Shown here one piece after another: positions 32,448 through 38,979 of a stretch of 38,979 nt of DNA (its first letter is position 1; each line of letters begins with the position of its first letter). The notes under the pieces were generated by a model. The model made no database searches and was not told where the DNA came from. It saw only the letters and a list, made by a program, of their open reading frames with translations. The translations under genes were made by a program, and so were the position numbers. This DNA is from Alphaproteobacteria bacterium 65-37 (GTDB taxonomy: Bacteria; Pseudomonadota; Alphaproteobacteria; Reyranellales; Reyranellaceae). Where the stretch lies: the NCBI GenBank assembly GCA_001897995.1, contig MKRV01000006.1, positions 1 to 38,979 of the forward strand, in the 5' to 3' direction.

Positions 32448-33430
32448 GCTTTGGCGCGGCCGAGGGCCCGCTTGAAGGTCTCGTGGTCGACGTTGCCGCC
32501 GGAACAGACGACGGCGACGGCGCGGCCCTTCACCAGCAGCTTGCCGGTAAGCGCCGCGGCCAGCGCCACGGCGCCACCCGGCTCGACCACCAGCTTGAAC
32601 TCGCGGAAGGCGAGCTCCATGGCGTCGAGAACCTCGTCGTCGCTGACCACCAGGCCTGGCCCCAGCACTTTCTGGGCGAGCGGAAAGGTGACGTCGCCCG
32701 GCGTCGGCGCCAGCAGTGCGTCGCAGATCGAGCCCGAGAGCTTGTCGTTCTTCTGCTTGGTGCCGCTGGCCAGCGACCGGGCGAGGTCGTCGAAGCCTGC
32801 CGGTTCACCGGCATGCACGGCCGTGGTCGGGCTCAGGCCCTGGACGCCCAGCGCCACGCCGGTCGCCAGACCGCCGCCGGAGCAGGGCGCCGCCACGGCG
32901 TCGAGCGTGACGCCTGCCGCCTTGGCCTGTTCGGCGATTTCGATGCCCGCCGTGCCCTGGCCGGTCAGGATCCAAGGGTGATCGTAGGGCGGCACGATGG
33001 TGGCGCCGGTCTTTTCGGCGATGCCATGGCCAATCGCCTCGCGGCTTTCCTTGACCCGGTCGTAGAGGATCACCTCGGCGCCGCTCGCGCGCGTGTTCGC
33101 GACCTTGAGCGCCGGCGCATCGGACGGCATCACGATCGTGGCCTTCACGCCCATCAGTCGCGCGGCCTCCGCGAGGCCCTGGGCATGGTTGCCAGACGAC
33201 CAGCCGACGACGCCCTTGGCGCGGTCGGCATCGGTCATGGCGGCCAGGAAGTTGTAGGCGCCACGCAGCTTGAACGAGCCGGTACGCTGCAGGCACTCCG
33301 CCTTGATGAACAGCCGACCGCCCAATGCGCGGTTGACGCGCTCATTCTCGAGCAGCGGCGTGCGGATCGTCACGCCCTCGAGACGGCGGGCGGCAGCTTG
33401 AACGTCGGCAAAGGTCGGCAGCGGACTCAT
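32444..33430 (-). CDS. PLP-dependent threonine/serine dehydratase
   Basis: The protein has 328 residues. The PLP lysine is Lys54 (RTGSFKLRGA). The phosphate-binding loop CSGGGLATG lies near 183-191, the SSGNHAQG motif at 78-85 binds the substrate carboxylate, and VVCSGGNVD is near the end. There is no C-terminal ACT regulatory domain, so it resembles the short catabolic or racemase-like dehydratases rather than biosynthetic IlvA. It deaminates L-threonine or L-serine (or a hydroxy-amino acid) to a keto acid. It overlaps the genes on both sides by 4 bp. Confidence 0.92.
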   Translation of the reverse strand: MSPLPTFADVQAAARRLEGVTIRTPLLENERVNRALGGRLFIKAECLQRTGSFKLRGAYNFLAAMTDADRAKGVVGWSSGNHAQGLAEAARLMGVKATIVMPSDAPALKVANTRASGAEVILYDRVKESREAIGHGIAEKTGATIVPPYDHPWILTGQGTAGIEIAEQAKAAGVTLDAVAAPCSGGGLATGVALGVQGLSPTTAVHAGEPAGFDDLARSLASGTKQKNDKLSGSICDALLAPTPGDVTFPLAQKVLGPGLVVSDDEVLDAMELAFREFKLVVEPGGAVALAAALTGKLLVKGRAVAVVCSGGNVDHETFKRALGRAKA

Positions 33431-34116
33431 CCTGGAACACCTATCAACTCGGGAAGTCCGGCAAGATCGCGGATTTCTCCGGCCAGCGCACCTGGCAGAT
33501 TGTCATTGGGGGCGCCGCTGCGATTCACCCACACTGTGCGGAAGCCGAAATACGCTGCACCGTGCGCATCCCAGCAATTGGAAGACAGGAAGCACACCCG
33601 CGCCGGCGGCACGCCGCAATGCGTCTCGACCAGGCGGTAGACTTTGGGATCGGGCTTGAAGACCCTGACCTCGTCGACGCTCAGGACCGCTTCGAACGCA
33701 TCGGCCAGGCCGGACGCGGCGACCATCGGTGCCAGCATTTCGGAGTTGCCGTTGGACAGAATGGCCGCGCGCAGACCGCCGCTCCTGAGGCGCGCGAGCA
33801 TCGCCGGCACTTCAGGGAAGGGATCGAGGGCGAGGTAGGCCCCCATCAGCCTGTCGCGCACCGTGGTGGCGGCGACGCCCTGTGCCGCCAGGCTATGGTC
33901 GAGTGCTTCGCCGGTCACCTGCCAGAACGGGGCATACGCCGCCATGCTGTTGCGCAACCAAGTGTACTGGATCTGCTTGCTGCGCCACATCTCCGACAGG
34001 GCGTCGGCATTGGGTCCGATCGCGCCGCGATGGCGCGCGACCGCCGAATTGAAATCGAACAGCGTGCCGTAGGCATCGAACACGCAGAGCTCGATGCCTC
34101 TGAGGTGGTCGGCCAT
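33427..34116 (-). CDS. (S)-2-haloacid dehalogenase (HAD type II)
   Basis: The protein has 229 residues. All L-2-haloacid dehalogenase active-site residues can be placed: Asp14 and Thr18 (VFDAYGTLFD), Arg45 (MWRSKQIQYTWLRNSM), Ser121-Asn122 (ILSNGNSEM), Lys154 and Tyr160 (FKPDPKVY), and Ser178, Asn180 and Asp183 (FLSSNCWDAHGA). It should convert L-2-haloacids to D-2-hydroxyacids. Two adjacent ATGs exist (34119 and 34116); the second has GGGAG at a better distance. The stop overlaps the dehydratase start by 4 bp. It is divergent from the YdhR-like gene, only 39 bp away. Confidence 0.9.
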   Translation of the reverse strand: MADHLRGIELCVFDAYGTLFDFNSAVARHRGAIGPNADALSEMWRSKQIQYTWLRNSMAAYAPFWQVTGEALDHSLAAQGVAATTVRDRLMGAYLALDPFPEVPAMLARLRSGGLRAAILSNGNSEMLAPMVAASGLADAFEAVLSVDEVRVFKPDPKVYRLVETHCGVPPARVCFLSSNCWDAHGAAYFGFRTVWVNRSGAPNDNLPGALAGEIRDLAGLPELIGVPG

Positions 34117-34155
34117 CATTGCTCCCGGACGGCGATTGGACGTAGGGTAGCTTGC

Positions 34156-34473
34156 ATGTTCGTCGCCATCGTTCAAATCCCCATGAGCAAGCGCCCGCGC
34201 GATGCCGCCGTCGCTGCCGCCCGCAAGTCCGCCCCGACCTACACGGCGCTCGGCGCCAAGGGGCTCCTGAAGAAATACTACCTCAACGGTGATGCCGGCG
34301 GTGGGGGCGTCTATCTCTGGGAGTCGGAGGCGGCGGCGCGTGCCTGGTACACGGCCGAATGGGAGGCCCGCATGGCCGAAGCTTTCGGCGCCAAGCCCAC
34401 CGTGACCTACTACGACAACCACGTCGTGGTGGACAACGAGGCGGGCAAGGTCCGCGTCGAGGGGGAGTCCTGA
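34156..34473 (+). CDS. YdhR-like putative monooxygenase (dimeric alpha+beta barrel)
   Basis: The protein has 105 residues. It starts MFVAIVQIPMSKRPRDAAV, then KGLLKKYYLNGDAGGGGVYLWESEAAARAWYTAEW and PTVTYYDNHVVVDNE, the pattern of the YdhR/ABM-like ferredoxin-fold family with a central beta strand ending in a WES motif. Family members are small and cofactor-free; their substrates are mostly unknown. The ATG at 34156 follows GTAG with no strong RBS. Its stop overlaps the aldo/keto reductase start by 1 base (TGATG), so they are coupled. Confidence 0.78.
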   Translation: MFVAIVQIPMSKRPRDAAVAAARKSAPTYTALGAKGLLKKYYLNGDAGGGGVYLWESEAAARAWYTAEWEARMAEAFGAKPTVTYYDNHVVVDNEAGKVRVEGES

Positions 34474-35435
34474 TGGAGAAGCGGCGCCTTGGCCGGACCG
34501 GCCTCGAAGTCTCGGTGCTGGGCTACGGCGCCGGTGCCGTCGGCGGCCTCTTCACCAAGGGCGCCGCAGCCGATCAGGAGCGGGCGCTGGCGCGCGCAAT
34601 CGCGGCCGGCGTCAACTATATCGATACAGCGCCGCTCTACGGCAACGGCGAGTCCGAACGCAACCTCGGCCGCGTTCTCAAGGCGCTGCGGCCCGACATT
34701 GTCCTGGGGACCAAGGTGCGGCTCGGCGCCGAGCATCGTGGCGATATTGCGGGCGCGGTCGCGCGCAGCCTGGACGAAAGCCTGGCGCGCCTTGGCCGCG
34801 ATCATGTCGATCTCTTCCAGCTTCACAATCCGCTGGCGGCAACGGATGCCGGCGACCAGCTCGCGATCGATCTCGCGCTGGAGCAGGTGGCGCCTGCGCT
34901 CGACCGGCTCCGCCGCGCGGGCAAGACACGCTTCGTGGGCTTCAGCGGCGTCGGCGAGCCGACCGCGCTGCTGCGCGCCGTCGACTCCAAACTCTTCGAC
35001 ACAGTGCAGGTCGTCTACAATGCGCTGAACCCCAGCGCTGGCGGCCCGATGCCAGCCGGTGCGCCGGGCCTCGACTACGGCGGTCTGCTCGATCGCGCCC
35101 GGGCAGCCAACATGGGCACCATCGTCATCCGCGCCCTGGCAGGCGGGGCGCTGAGCGGCACGGCCGAACGCCATCCGCTGGCCATGCAGCAAGTGGCGCC
35201 GATCGGTTCCGCACCGGACTTCACCACCGACGTCGTGCGTGCCAAGCGCCTGGAACCGCTGGTGCGCGAGGGTGTTGCCGGCAGCCTCGCCGAGCTCGGC
35301 GAGCGCTTCGTGATCTCCCATCCCGCGGTGTCGACGATGCTGATCGGCTATTCGACCCTCGACCATCTCGAGACGGCGATCGCCGCCGTCGAGAAAGGGC
35401 CGTTGCCGGACGCGGTGCTGGACCGATTGTACTAG
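34473..35435 (+). CDS. Aldo/keto reductase
   Basis: The protein has 320 residues, a TIM barrel with the AKR tetrad Asp51, Tyr56 (YIDTAPLYGNGESE), Lys81 (VLGTKVRL) and His118 (DLFQLHNP). The ATG at 34473 overlaps the YdhR-like stop, and GGGGGAG precedes it. It probably reduces an aldehyde or ketone with NADPH. It resembles the L-fucose/D-threo-aldose dehydrogenase branch in general layout, but the substrate is not clear. With the upstream YdhR-like protein it forms a two-gene unit. Confidence 0.92.
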   Translation: MEKRRLGRTGLEVSVLGYGAGAVGGLFTKGAAADQERALARAIAAGVNYIDTAPLYGNGESERNLGRVLKALRPDIVLGTKVRLGAEHRGDIAGAVARSLDESLARLGRDHVDLFQLHNPLAATDAGDQLAIDLALEQVAPALDRLRRAGKTRFVGFSGVGEPTALLRAVDSKLFDTVQVVYNALNPSAGGPMPAGAPGLDYGGLLDRARAANMGTIVIRALAGGALSGTAERHPLAMQQVAPIGSAPDFTTDVVRAKRLEPLVREGVAGSLAELGERFVISHPAVSTMLIGYSTLDHLETAIAAVEKGPLPDAVLDRLY

Positions 35436-35854
35436 CTGCAATTTCTGTCGCGACGACAGATCGAAGAAGAATTCAGACCGCGTCTGGCGCGGCATTCACC
35501 GCGTCGCTTTCCCGATCGTCGAGAAGTTTGGAAGCTATTGCTCGCAAGCATGCGGTACGACTGCCGTCATGATTGGAGATCAAAGAGTATCGCGTGGGAC
35601 TGCCTGGCTGCGTAATCCTCGACGCGAGGAGCGGCACGTGATCGGCATCCGGCAAACGAGCTTCTGTAGAAACTGAAGCTGCGAGCATCGTCGCCTCAAG
35701 TCGACGATAACGACACAAGGAGAGCACGCGTTCCATGTCGATTGCATTGCGCAGTCGACAGACGAAGGCGCTCGCTCAGATCGGCCGTAGCGGGCGAATG
35801 CCTGGGCGGTCCGCTTCATTCCACGACTCGAACAGGTAGCCCCTCGGCCTGCAT
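35436..35854. other. 419-bp spacer with no confident gene
   Basis: GC content and third-position GC drop here compared with the neighbours. A minus-strand frame (35473-35736, 87 codons) lacks a Shine-Dalgarno and has untypical codon use. A short plus-strand frame (35735-35839, 34 residues, MSIALRSRQTKALAQ…) has AAGGAG about 14 bases before its ATG and ends 15 bp before the monooxygenase start. It could be a leader peptide, but nothing in it is recognised. The region probably carries the promoter and leader of the operon that starts at 35855. Confidence 0.5.
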
Positions 35855-37072
35855 ATGAGCCAGCACTTTTCCTTGCCTTCGTCGCCATTGCTCTCGCCGG
35901 GCGACTTCGCCGGCAGCCCTTTGTCTCGCGTGTTGCGGCAGCCCTTTCTGCTGGGGCTTTTCCTGCCCATCCAGGCCGGTGGCTGGACGCCGTCGACCTT
36001 GCCGAGGACCACGAGCTGGACCTTCGACTACAATCTGGCGCTTACGCGCCGCGCCGAGGAACTCGGCTTCGACCTTGTCTTTGGCCTGGCGCAATGGGCC
36101 AGCAAGGGCGGCTACGGTGGCACGACGAAGTATCGTGAGACTTCGCTCGATTCCTTCATCGCCACCGCCGCGCTCGCCGGTGCGACCGAGCGGATCCTGC
36201 TGATCTCCACTCTGCACATTCTCTACGGCCCCTGGCACCCGGTCCATCTGGCGAAGTTCGGTGCCACGCTCGATCACATCGCGCGGGGACGCTGGGGCAT
36301 CAACATGGTCACCGGATATGCCGCACGTGAACCGGCGATGTTCGGCATGACGAAGGTCGAGCACGACCTGCGCTACGAAATGGCGGAAGTCTTCGCCTCG
36401 CGGCTCGCGCAGCTCTGGTCTTCGAACGAGAATCTCACCGTCGACGGTCCTTATTGGTCGATGGAAGACGCTTTCGTGACGCCGAAGCCGCGTTTCGGGC
36501 GACCGATCATGGTCAATGCCAGCGGCTCGGCAGCGGGAATCCGCTACGGCGTCCGCCACTCCGACATCATGTTCATCACCAGCCCGGCCGGCAATCAGCT
36601 CGAAGACGCGGTGGTCAGCGTGCCCGGCCACGTCGCGGCCATTCGTACGGCGGCGGCAGCCGAAGGCCGTCAGGTGCGGACCATCATCAATCCCATGATC
36701 CTGTGCCGGGATACCGAGCGCGAGGCGATCGCCTACCGTGATGCCATCGAGGCTGCGGCCGACACCGAAGCCGTCGAGGGGTTTGCCGAGCATGGGCGGA
36801 GGGGCGATGCCCAGGCCTGGCGCAATCAGCGTCGCCTGCATCGCGCCATCGGCGGCAACCTCCATCTCGTCGGCGCCCCGGAGCAGATCGTCGAGGGCTT
36901 CTTGAAGCTCCGCGACGCCGGCGTCGATGGCGTACAGCTCACCTTCTACGACTTCGCGCCGGATCTCGAGCACTTCGCCGAGAAAGTGCTGCCGCTGATG
37001 TATCAGGCCGGCCTGCGCCTGCCGGATGTGCCCACGGCTGCCGCCTCCCGCCAGCCAGCTTTCGCAGGATGA
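35855..37072 (+). CDS. LLM-class flavin-dependent monooxygenase (RutA/SfnG-like)
   Basis: The protein has 405 residues, a luciferase-like TIM barrel. Family features: LGLFLPIQAGGWTPST, FDYNLALTRRAEELGFDLVFGLAQWASKGGYGGTT, ARGRWGINMVTGYAAREPAMFG, VTPKPRFGRPIMVNASGSAAGIRYGVRHSD and DGVQLTFYDFAPDLEHF. These fit the branch that contains pyrimidine monooxygenase RutA and dimethylsulfone monooxygenase SfnG, which use FMNH2 supplied by a reductase. The N-terminal 30 residues before LGLFLPIQ are unusual, and the RBS is weak, so an internal GTG near 35928 is possible. The next gene starts 4 bp later, so they form one operon. Confidence 0.9.
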   Translation: MSQHFSLPSSPLLSPGDFAGSPLSRVLRQPFLLGLFLPIQAGGWTPSTLPRTTSWTFDYNLALTRRAEELGFDLVFGLAQWASKGGYGGTTKYRETSLDSFIATAALAGATERILLISTLHILYGPWHPVHLAKFGATLDHIARGRWGINMVTGYAAREPAMFGMTKVEHDLRYEMAEVFASRLAQLWSSNENLTVDGPYWSMEDAFVTPKPRFGRPIMVNASGSAAGIRYGVRHSDIMFITSPAGNQLEDAVVSVPGHVAAIRTAAAAEGRQVRTIINPMILCRDTEREAIAYRDAIEAAADTEAVEGFAEHGRRGDAQAWRNQRRLHRAIGGNLHLVGAPEQIVEGFLKLRDAGVDGVQLTFYDFAPDLEHFAEKVLPLMYQAGLRLPDVPTAAASRQPAFAG

Positions 37073-37076
37073 TGCA

Positions 37077-38687
37077 ATGACTTCTGCCTTCTACGGCATC
37101 GGCCGTCGTGGCCTGATCGCTTCCTCGTCGGCTGCGGCAGCGCTCGGGGCCTTGGGTGTGCGCGGCGCCTTTGCGCAGGCCTCTCAGCGCGGCCGGACGC
37201 TGGTTGCCAACATCGTTCCGGAACCGCAGAGCCTGGTGGCGGGCATTGCAATTTCGGCGCCGGCCGTGGCGATCTCCAACAACATCTTCGATGCGCTGTT
37301 CGAGTACGACGCCGACTTCAAGCCGAAACCGGCGCTGGCCACGGGTTGGGAGGAGAGGGACGACGGCAAGACGTTGATCCTCAGCCTCCGCAAGGGTGTG
37401 ACCTGGCATGACGGCAAGCCCTTCACCTCGGCCGATGTCCAGTATTCCATCCTGGAACTGATGAAGAAGGTGCACCCGCGCGGCGGCGCCTTCTTTGCCC
37501 AGCTCGTCGATGTCGAGACGCCCGATCCCCATACCGCCGTCCTGCGCTTCACCAGCCGCGCGCCGGTCGTGTGGTCGGTGCTGAACTACGAGACGCAGAT
37601 CCTGCCGAGGCATCTCTACGAAGGCACCAATATCCTCACCAACCCCTACAACGTGAAGCCGGTCGGCACGGGCCCCTTCGTCTTCAAGGAATGGGTCCGT
37701 GGCGAGTACGTGCTGGTCGAACGCAATCCGAGTTACTGGGACAAGGACAAATCCAGGCTCGACCGCATCCGGTTCCGGTTCATTCCCGATTCCGGCGCCC
37801 GCGCTGCTGCCCTGGAGACGGGGGAAGTTCATTACACGCCGTTGAGCCCGGTGCCCTACGCCGACGTGCCGCGTCTCAAGGAGAAGGCCAGCCTCGTGGT
37901 CGAGACGCGTGGCAACGAAGCCAATGCGCCGATGTTCTTTCTCGACTTCAACGTCCGGCGCCCACAGTTTCAGGACGTACGCGTCCGCCGTGCCATCGCA
38001 CATGCCATCGACAAGAAGGCCCTCGCCGATACGGTGTGGTTCGGCTTTGCGCGACCGGCGACCGGGCCGATCCCTTCCTATCAGAAGCAGTTCTACGCAG
38101 CCGACGTGCCGCAATACGGGTTCGACCTCGCGCGGGCGGAGCAATTGCTCGACGAGGCCGGCTACAAGAAGGGGAGCGACGGCATCCGGTTCCGGATTTC
38201 CCATGATCCCATGCCCTATGGCGACGAATACACCCGCTCCGGCGAGTTCGTACGCCAGGCGCTCAAGCAGGTCGGGATCGAGGTCACGCTGCGCAATCAC
38301 GACCTGCCGACGTTCCTGCGCAAGGTCTTCAGTGAGCGCGATTTCGACACGCTGAACTCGTTCTATGCCGCTTTCCCGGATCCGCAGATCGGCGTGCATC
38401 GCCGCTTCTCGACGGAAGCGATCAAGACCGGCACGCCCTGGTCGAACGCCTCCGGCTATTCGAAACCGGAGACCGACGCGATCATCAACGCCATCCAGAC
38501 CGAAGGCGACATCGCGCGGCGGGTCGAGCTCATCCACCAATTGCAACGCGTCGCACAGGCCGATCTGCCGTCGATCACGCTTCTGGAGTTGCGGCCTTTC
38601 CGCGTCTTCTCGGCCCGGCTGGAAGGCGTCAACGTCAAGCCGGACGGCGGCGGCGCCTCGCTCAAGGAGGTTGCCTTTGCCTCCTGA
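37077..38687 (+). CDS. ABC transporter substrate-binding protein, peptide/opine type (SBP_bac_5), Tat-exported
   Basis: The protein has 536 residues from the ATG at 37077 (AGGATG upstream). The N-terminus has a twin-arginine stretch (GRRGLIASSSAAAALGALG) with cleavage expected after AFAQ. The SBP_bac_5 domain is complete: LATGWEERDDGKTLILSLRKGVTWHDGKPFTSADVQYSI, VGTGPFVFKEWVRGEYVLVERNPSYWD, FQDVRVRRAIAHAIDKKALADTV. The ligand may be a peptide-like or sulfur- or nitrogen-containing compound, given the neighbours. Permease and ATPase genes are not in the window and may lie to the right. Confidence 0.93.
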   Translation: MTSAFYGIGRRGLIASSSAAAALGALGVRGAFAQASQRGRTLVANIVPEPQSLVAGIAISAPAVAISNNIFDALFEYDADFKPKPALATGWEERDDGKTLILSLRKGVTWHDGKPFTSADVQYSILELMKKVHPRGGAFFAQLVDVETPDPHTAVLRFTSRAPVVWSVLNYETQILPRHLYEGTNILTNPYNVKPVGTGPFVFKEWVRGEYVLVERNPSYWDKDKSRLDRIRFRFIPDSGARAAALETGEVHYTPLSPVPYADVPRLKEKASLVVETRGNEANAPMFFLDFNVRRPQFQDVRVRRAIAHAIDKKALADTVWFGFARPATGPIPSYQKQFYAADVPQYGFDLARAEQLLDEAGYKKGSDGIRFRISHDPMPYGDEYTRSGEFVRQALKQVGIEVTLRNHDLPTFLRKVFSERDFDTLNSFYAAFPDPQIGVHRRFSTEAIKTGTPWSNASGYSKPETDAIINAIQTEGDIARRVELIHQLQRVAQADLPSITLLELRPFRVFSARLEGVNVKPDGGGASLKEVAFAS

Positions 38688-38979
38688 TGTTGCAGCTCAT
38701 CGCCTCGTCGAGCCTGCCGCCGGAACGGGAACGGCACCGGACGGGGCATCGCTCGTCGAAGCCGCCGGGGTGATCCGGCGGGAAATCGCCCGCACCGCAT
38801 CCGAGCGCGACCGTACGGGAGCGCCGCCGGACGAGCCGCTGGCGCTGATCCTGTCGCATGCTCTGGGCGCTGCACGCGTGCCACGACGCTATGGCGGATC
38901 CGAGGTAAGCTTTCGCGAGCTCGCCTCGATCATCGTCCGGCTCGCGGCCGGCGATGCCAGCGTCGGCCAGCTCGTTCAG
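38677..38979 (+). CDS. Acyl-CoA dehydrogenase-like protein (SfnB type), N-terminal part
   Basis: A frame of 101 codons starts at TTG 38677 and runs off the right edge. AGGAGG lies exactly 6 bases before the TTG, which fixes the start although it is inside the end of the receptor gene (11-bp overlap). The visible part (LILSHALGAARVPRRYGGSEVSFRELASIIVRLAAGDASVGQLVQ) matches the N-terminal helical domain of the acyl-CoA dehydrogenase family, in the SfnB-like branch that accompanies flavin monooxygenases of organosulfur metabolism. These are flavoproteins that may be monooxygenases rather than true dehydrogenases. The remainder is outside the window. Confidence 0.82.
   Translation, partial: MPPDVAAHRLVEPAAGTGTAPDGASLVEAAGVIRREIARTASERDRTGAPPDEPLALILSHALGAARVPRRYGGSEVSFRELASIIVRLAAGDASVGQLVQ

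Noticed and set aside
35473..35736. Minus-strand frame of 87 codons in the spacer before the flavin monooxygenase
   Set aside because: It has no Shine-Dalgarno, third-position GC well below the neighbours, and no recognisable motif.
36939..38546. Minus-strand open frame of 535 codons opposite the peptide-type receptor
   Set aside because: It is a shadow of a gene with a Tat signal and full SBP_bac_5 motifs on the plus strand.

Overview
The window is about 39 kb of GC-rich, densely packed bacterial DNA. It carries 37 protein genes, counting two cut by the window edges and one broken gene. I see no rRNA, tRNA, CRISPR array, insertion sequence or phage gene. The protein families fit a metabolically versatile soil or freshwater alphaproteobacterium of the Bradyrhizobium/Reyranella kind: a winged-helix/TolB-like/TPR regulator, many Tat- or Sec-exported solute-binding proteins, a Bug-type receptor, a CaiB-type CoA transferase, DUF3309, a ZigA-type GTPase with DUF1826, and a branched-chain-type ABC cassette. 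The genus is an inference from gene content and codon use only.

Left part (1-12.5 kb). A winged-helix/TPR regulator (cut by the edge) is divergent from a Tat-exported ABC receptor. A leftward set follows: periplasmic MsrA, a Tat-exported alpha/beta hydrolase, cytochrome P460, DUF3309 and a small lipoprotein. MsrA is divergent from an OmpR-type two-component pair, with a 27-bp perfect dyad between them. This looks like an envelope redox-stress module. Next come an isochorismatase-family hydrolase and, overlapping it, an outer-membrane porin of the alginate-export family that is split by a single in-frame amber codon. A DHA2 drug exporter and a DUF1801 protein complete this part.

Middle part (12.5-25 kb). 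A small-acid catabolic island holds a Bug receptor, SDR, LysR regulator, HAD type II protein and CoA transferase. A two-gene zinc-starvation operon (DUF1826 and zigA) lies behind a 16-bp palindrome resembling a Zur box. An ArsR-rhodanese regulator is divergent from a sterol-desaturase-type hydroxylase, a TVP38-family membrane protein and an MFS transporter. A large alkylsulfatase follows.

Right part (25-39 kb). A complete branched-chain-type ABC transporter (receptor, two ATPases, two permeases) is run together with a GMC flavoprotein oxidoreductase. A 29-bp-armed stem-loop sits inside the operon. On the opposite strand, a classical 2-haloacid dehalogenase, a threonine/serine dehydratase and a membrane adenylate cyclase are chained by 4-bp overlaps. 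A YdhR-like monooxygenase and an aldo/keto reductase follow. The right end has a RutA/SfnG-like flavin monooxygenase, a peptide-type ABC receptor and the start of an SfnB-like acyl-CoA dehydrogenase, which is probably an organosulfur or organonitrogen scavenging operon that continues past the edge.

The points most worth a second look are the amber codon in the porin gene, the duplicated hairpin that hides the ribosome binding site of the DUF3309 gene, the 14-bp tandem repeat next to it, the operators at 5831, 17395 and 22131, and the unusual ABC signature in the LivG-type ATPase. I found no clear example of an entirely new defence or mobile system.
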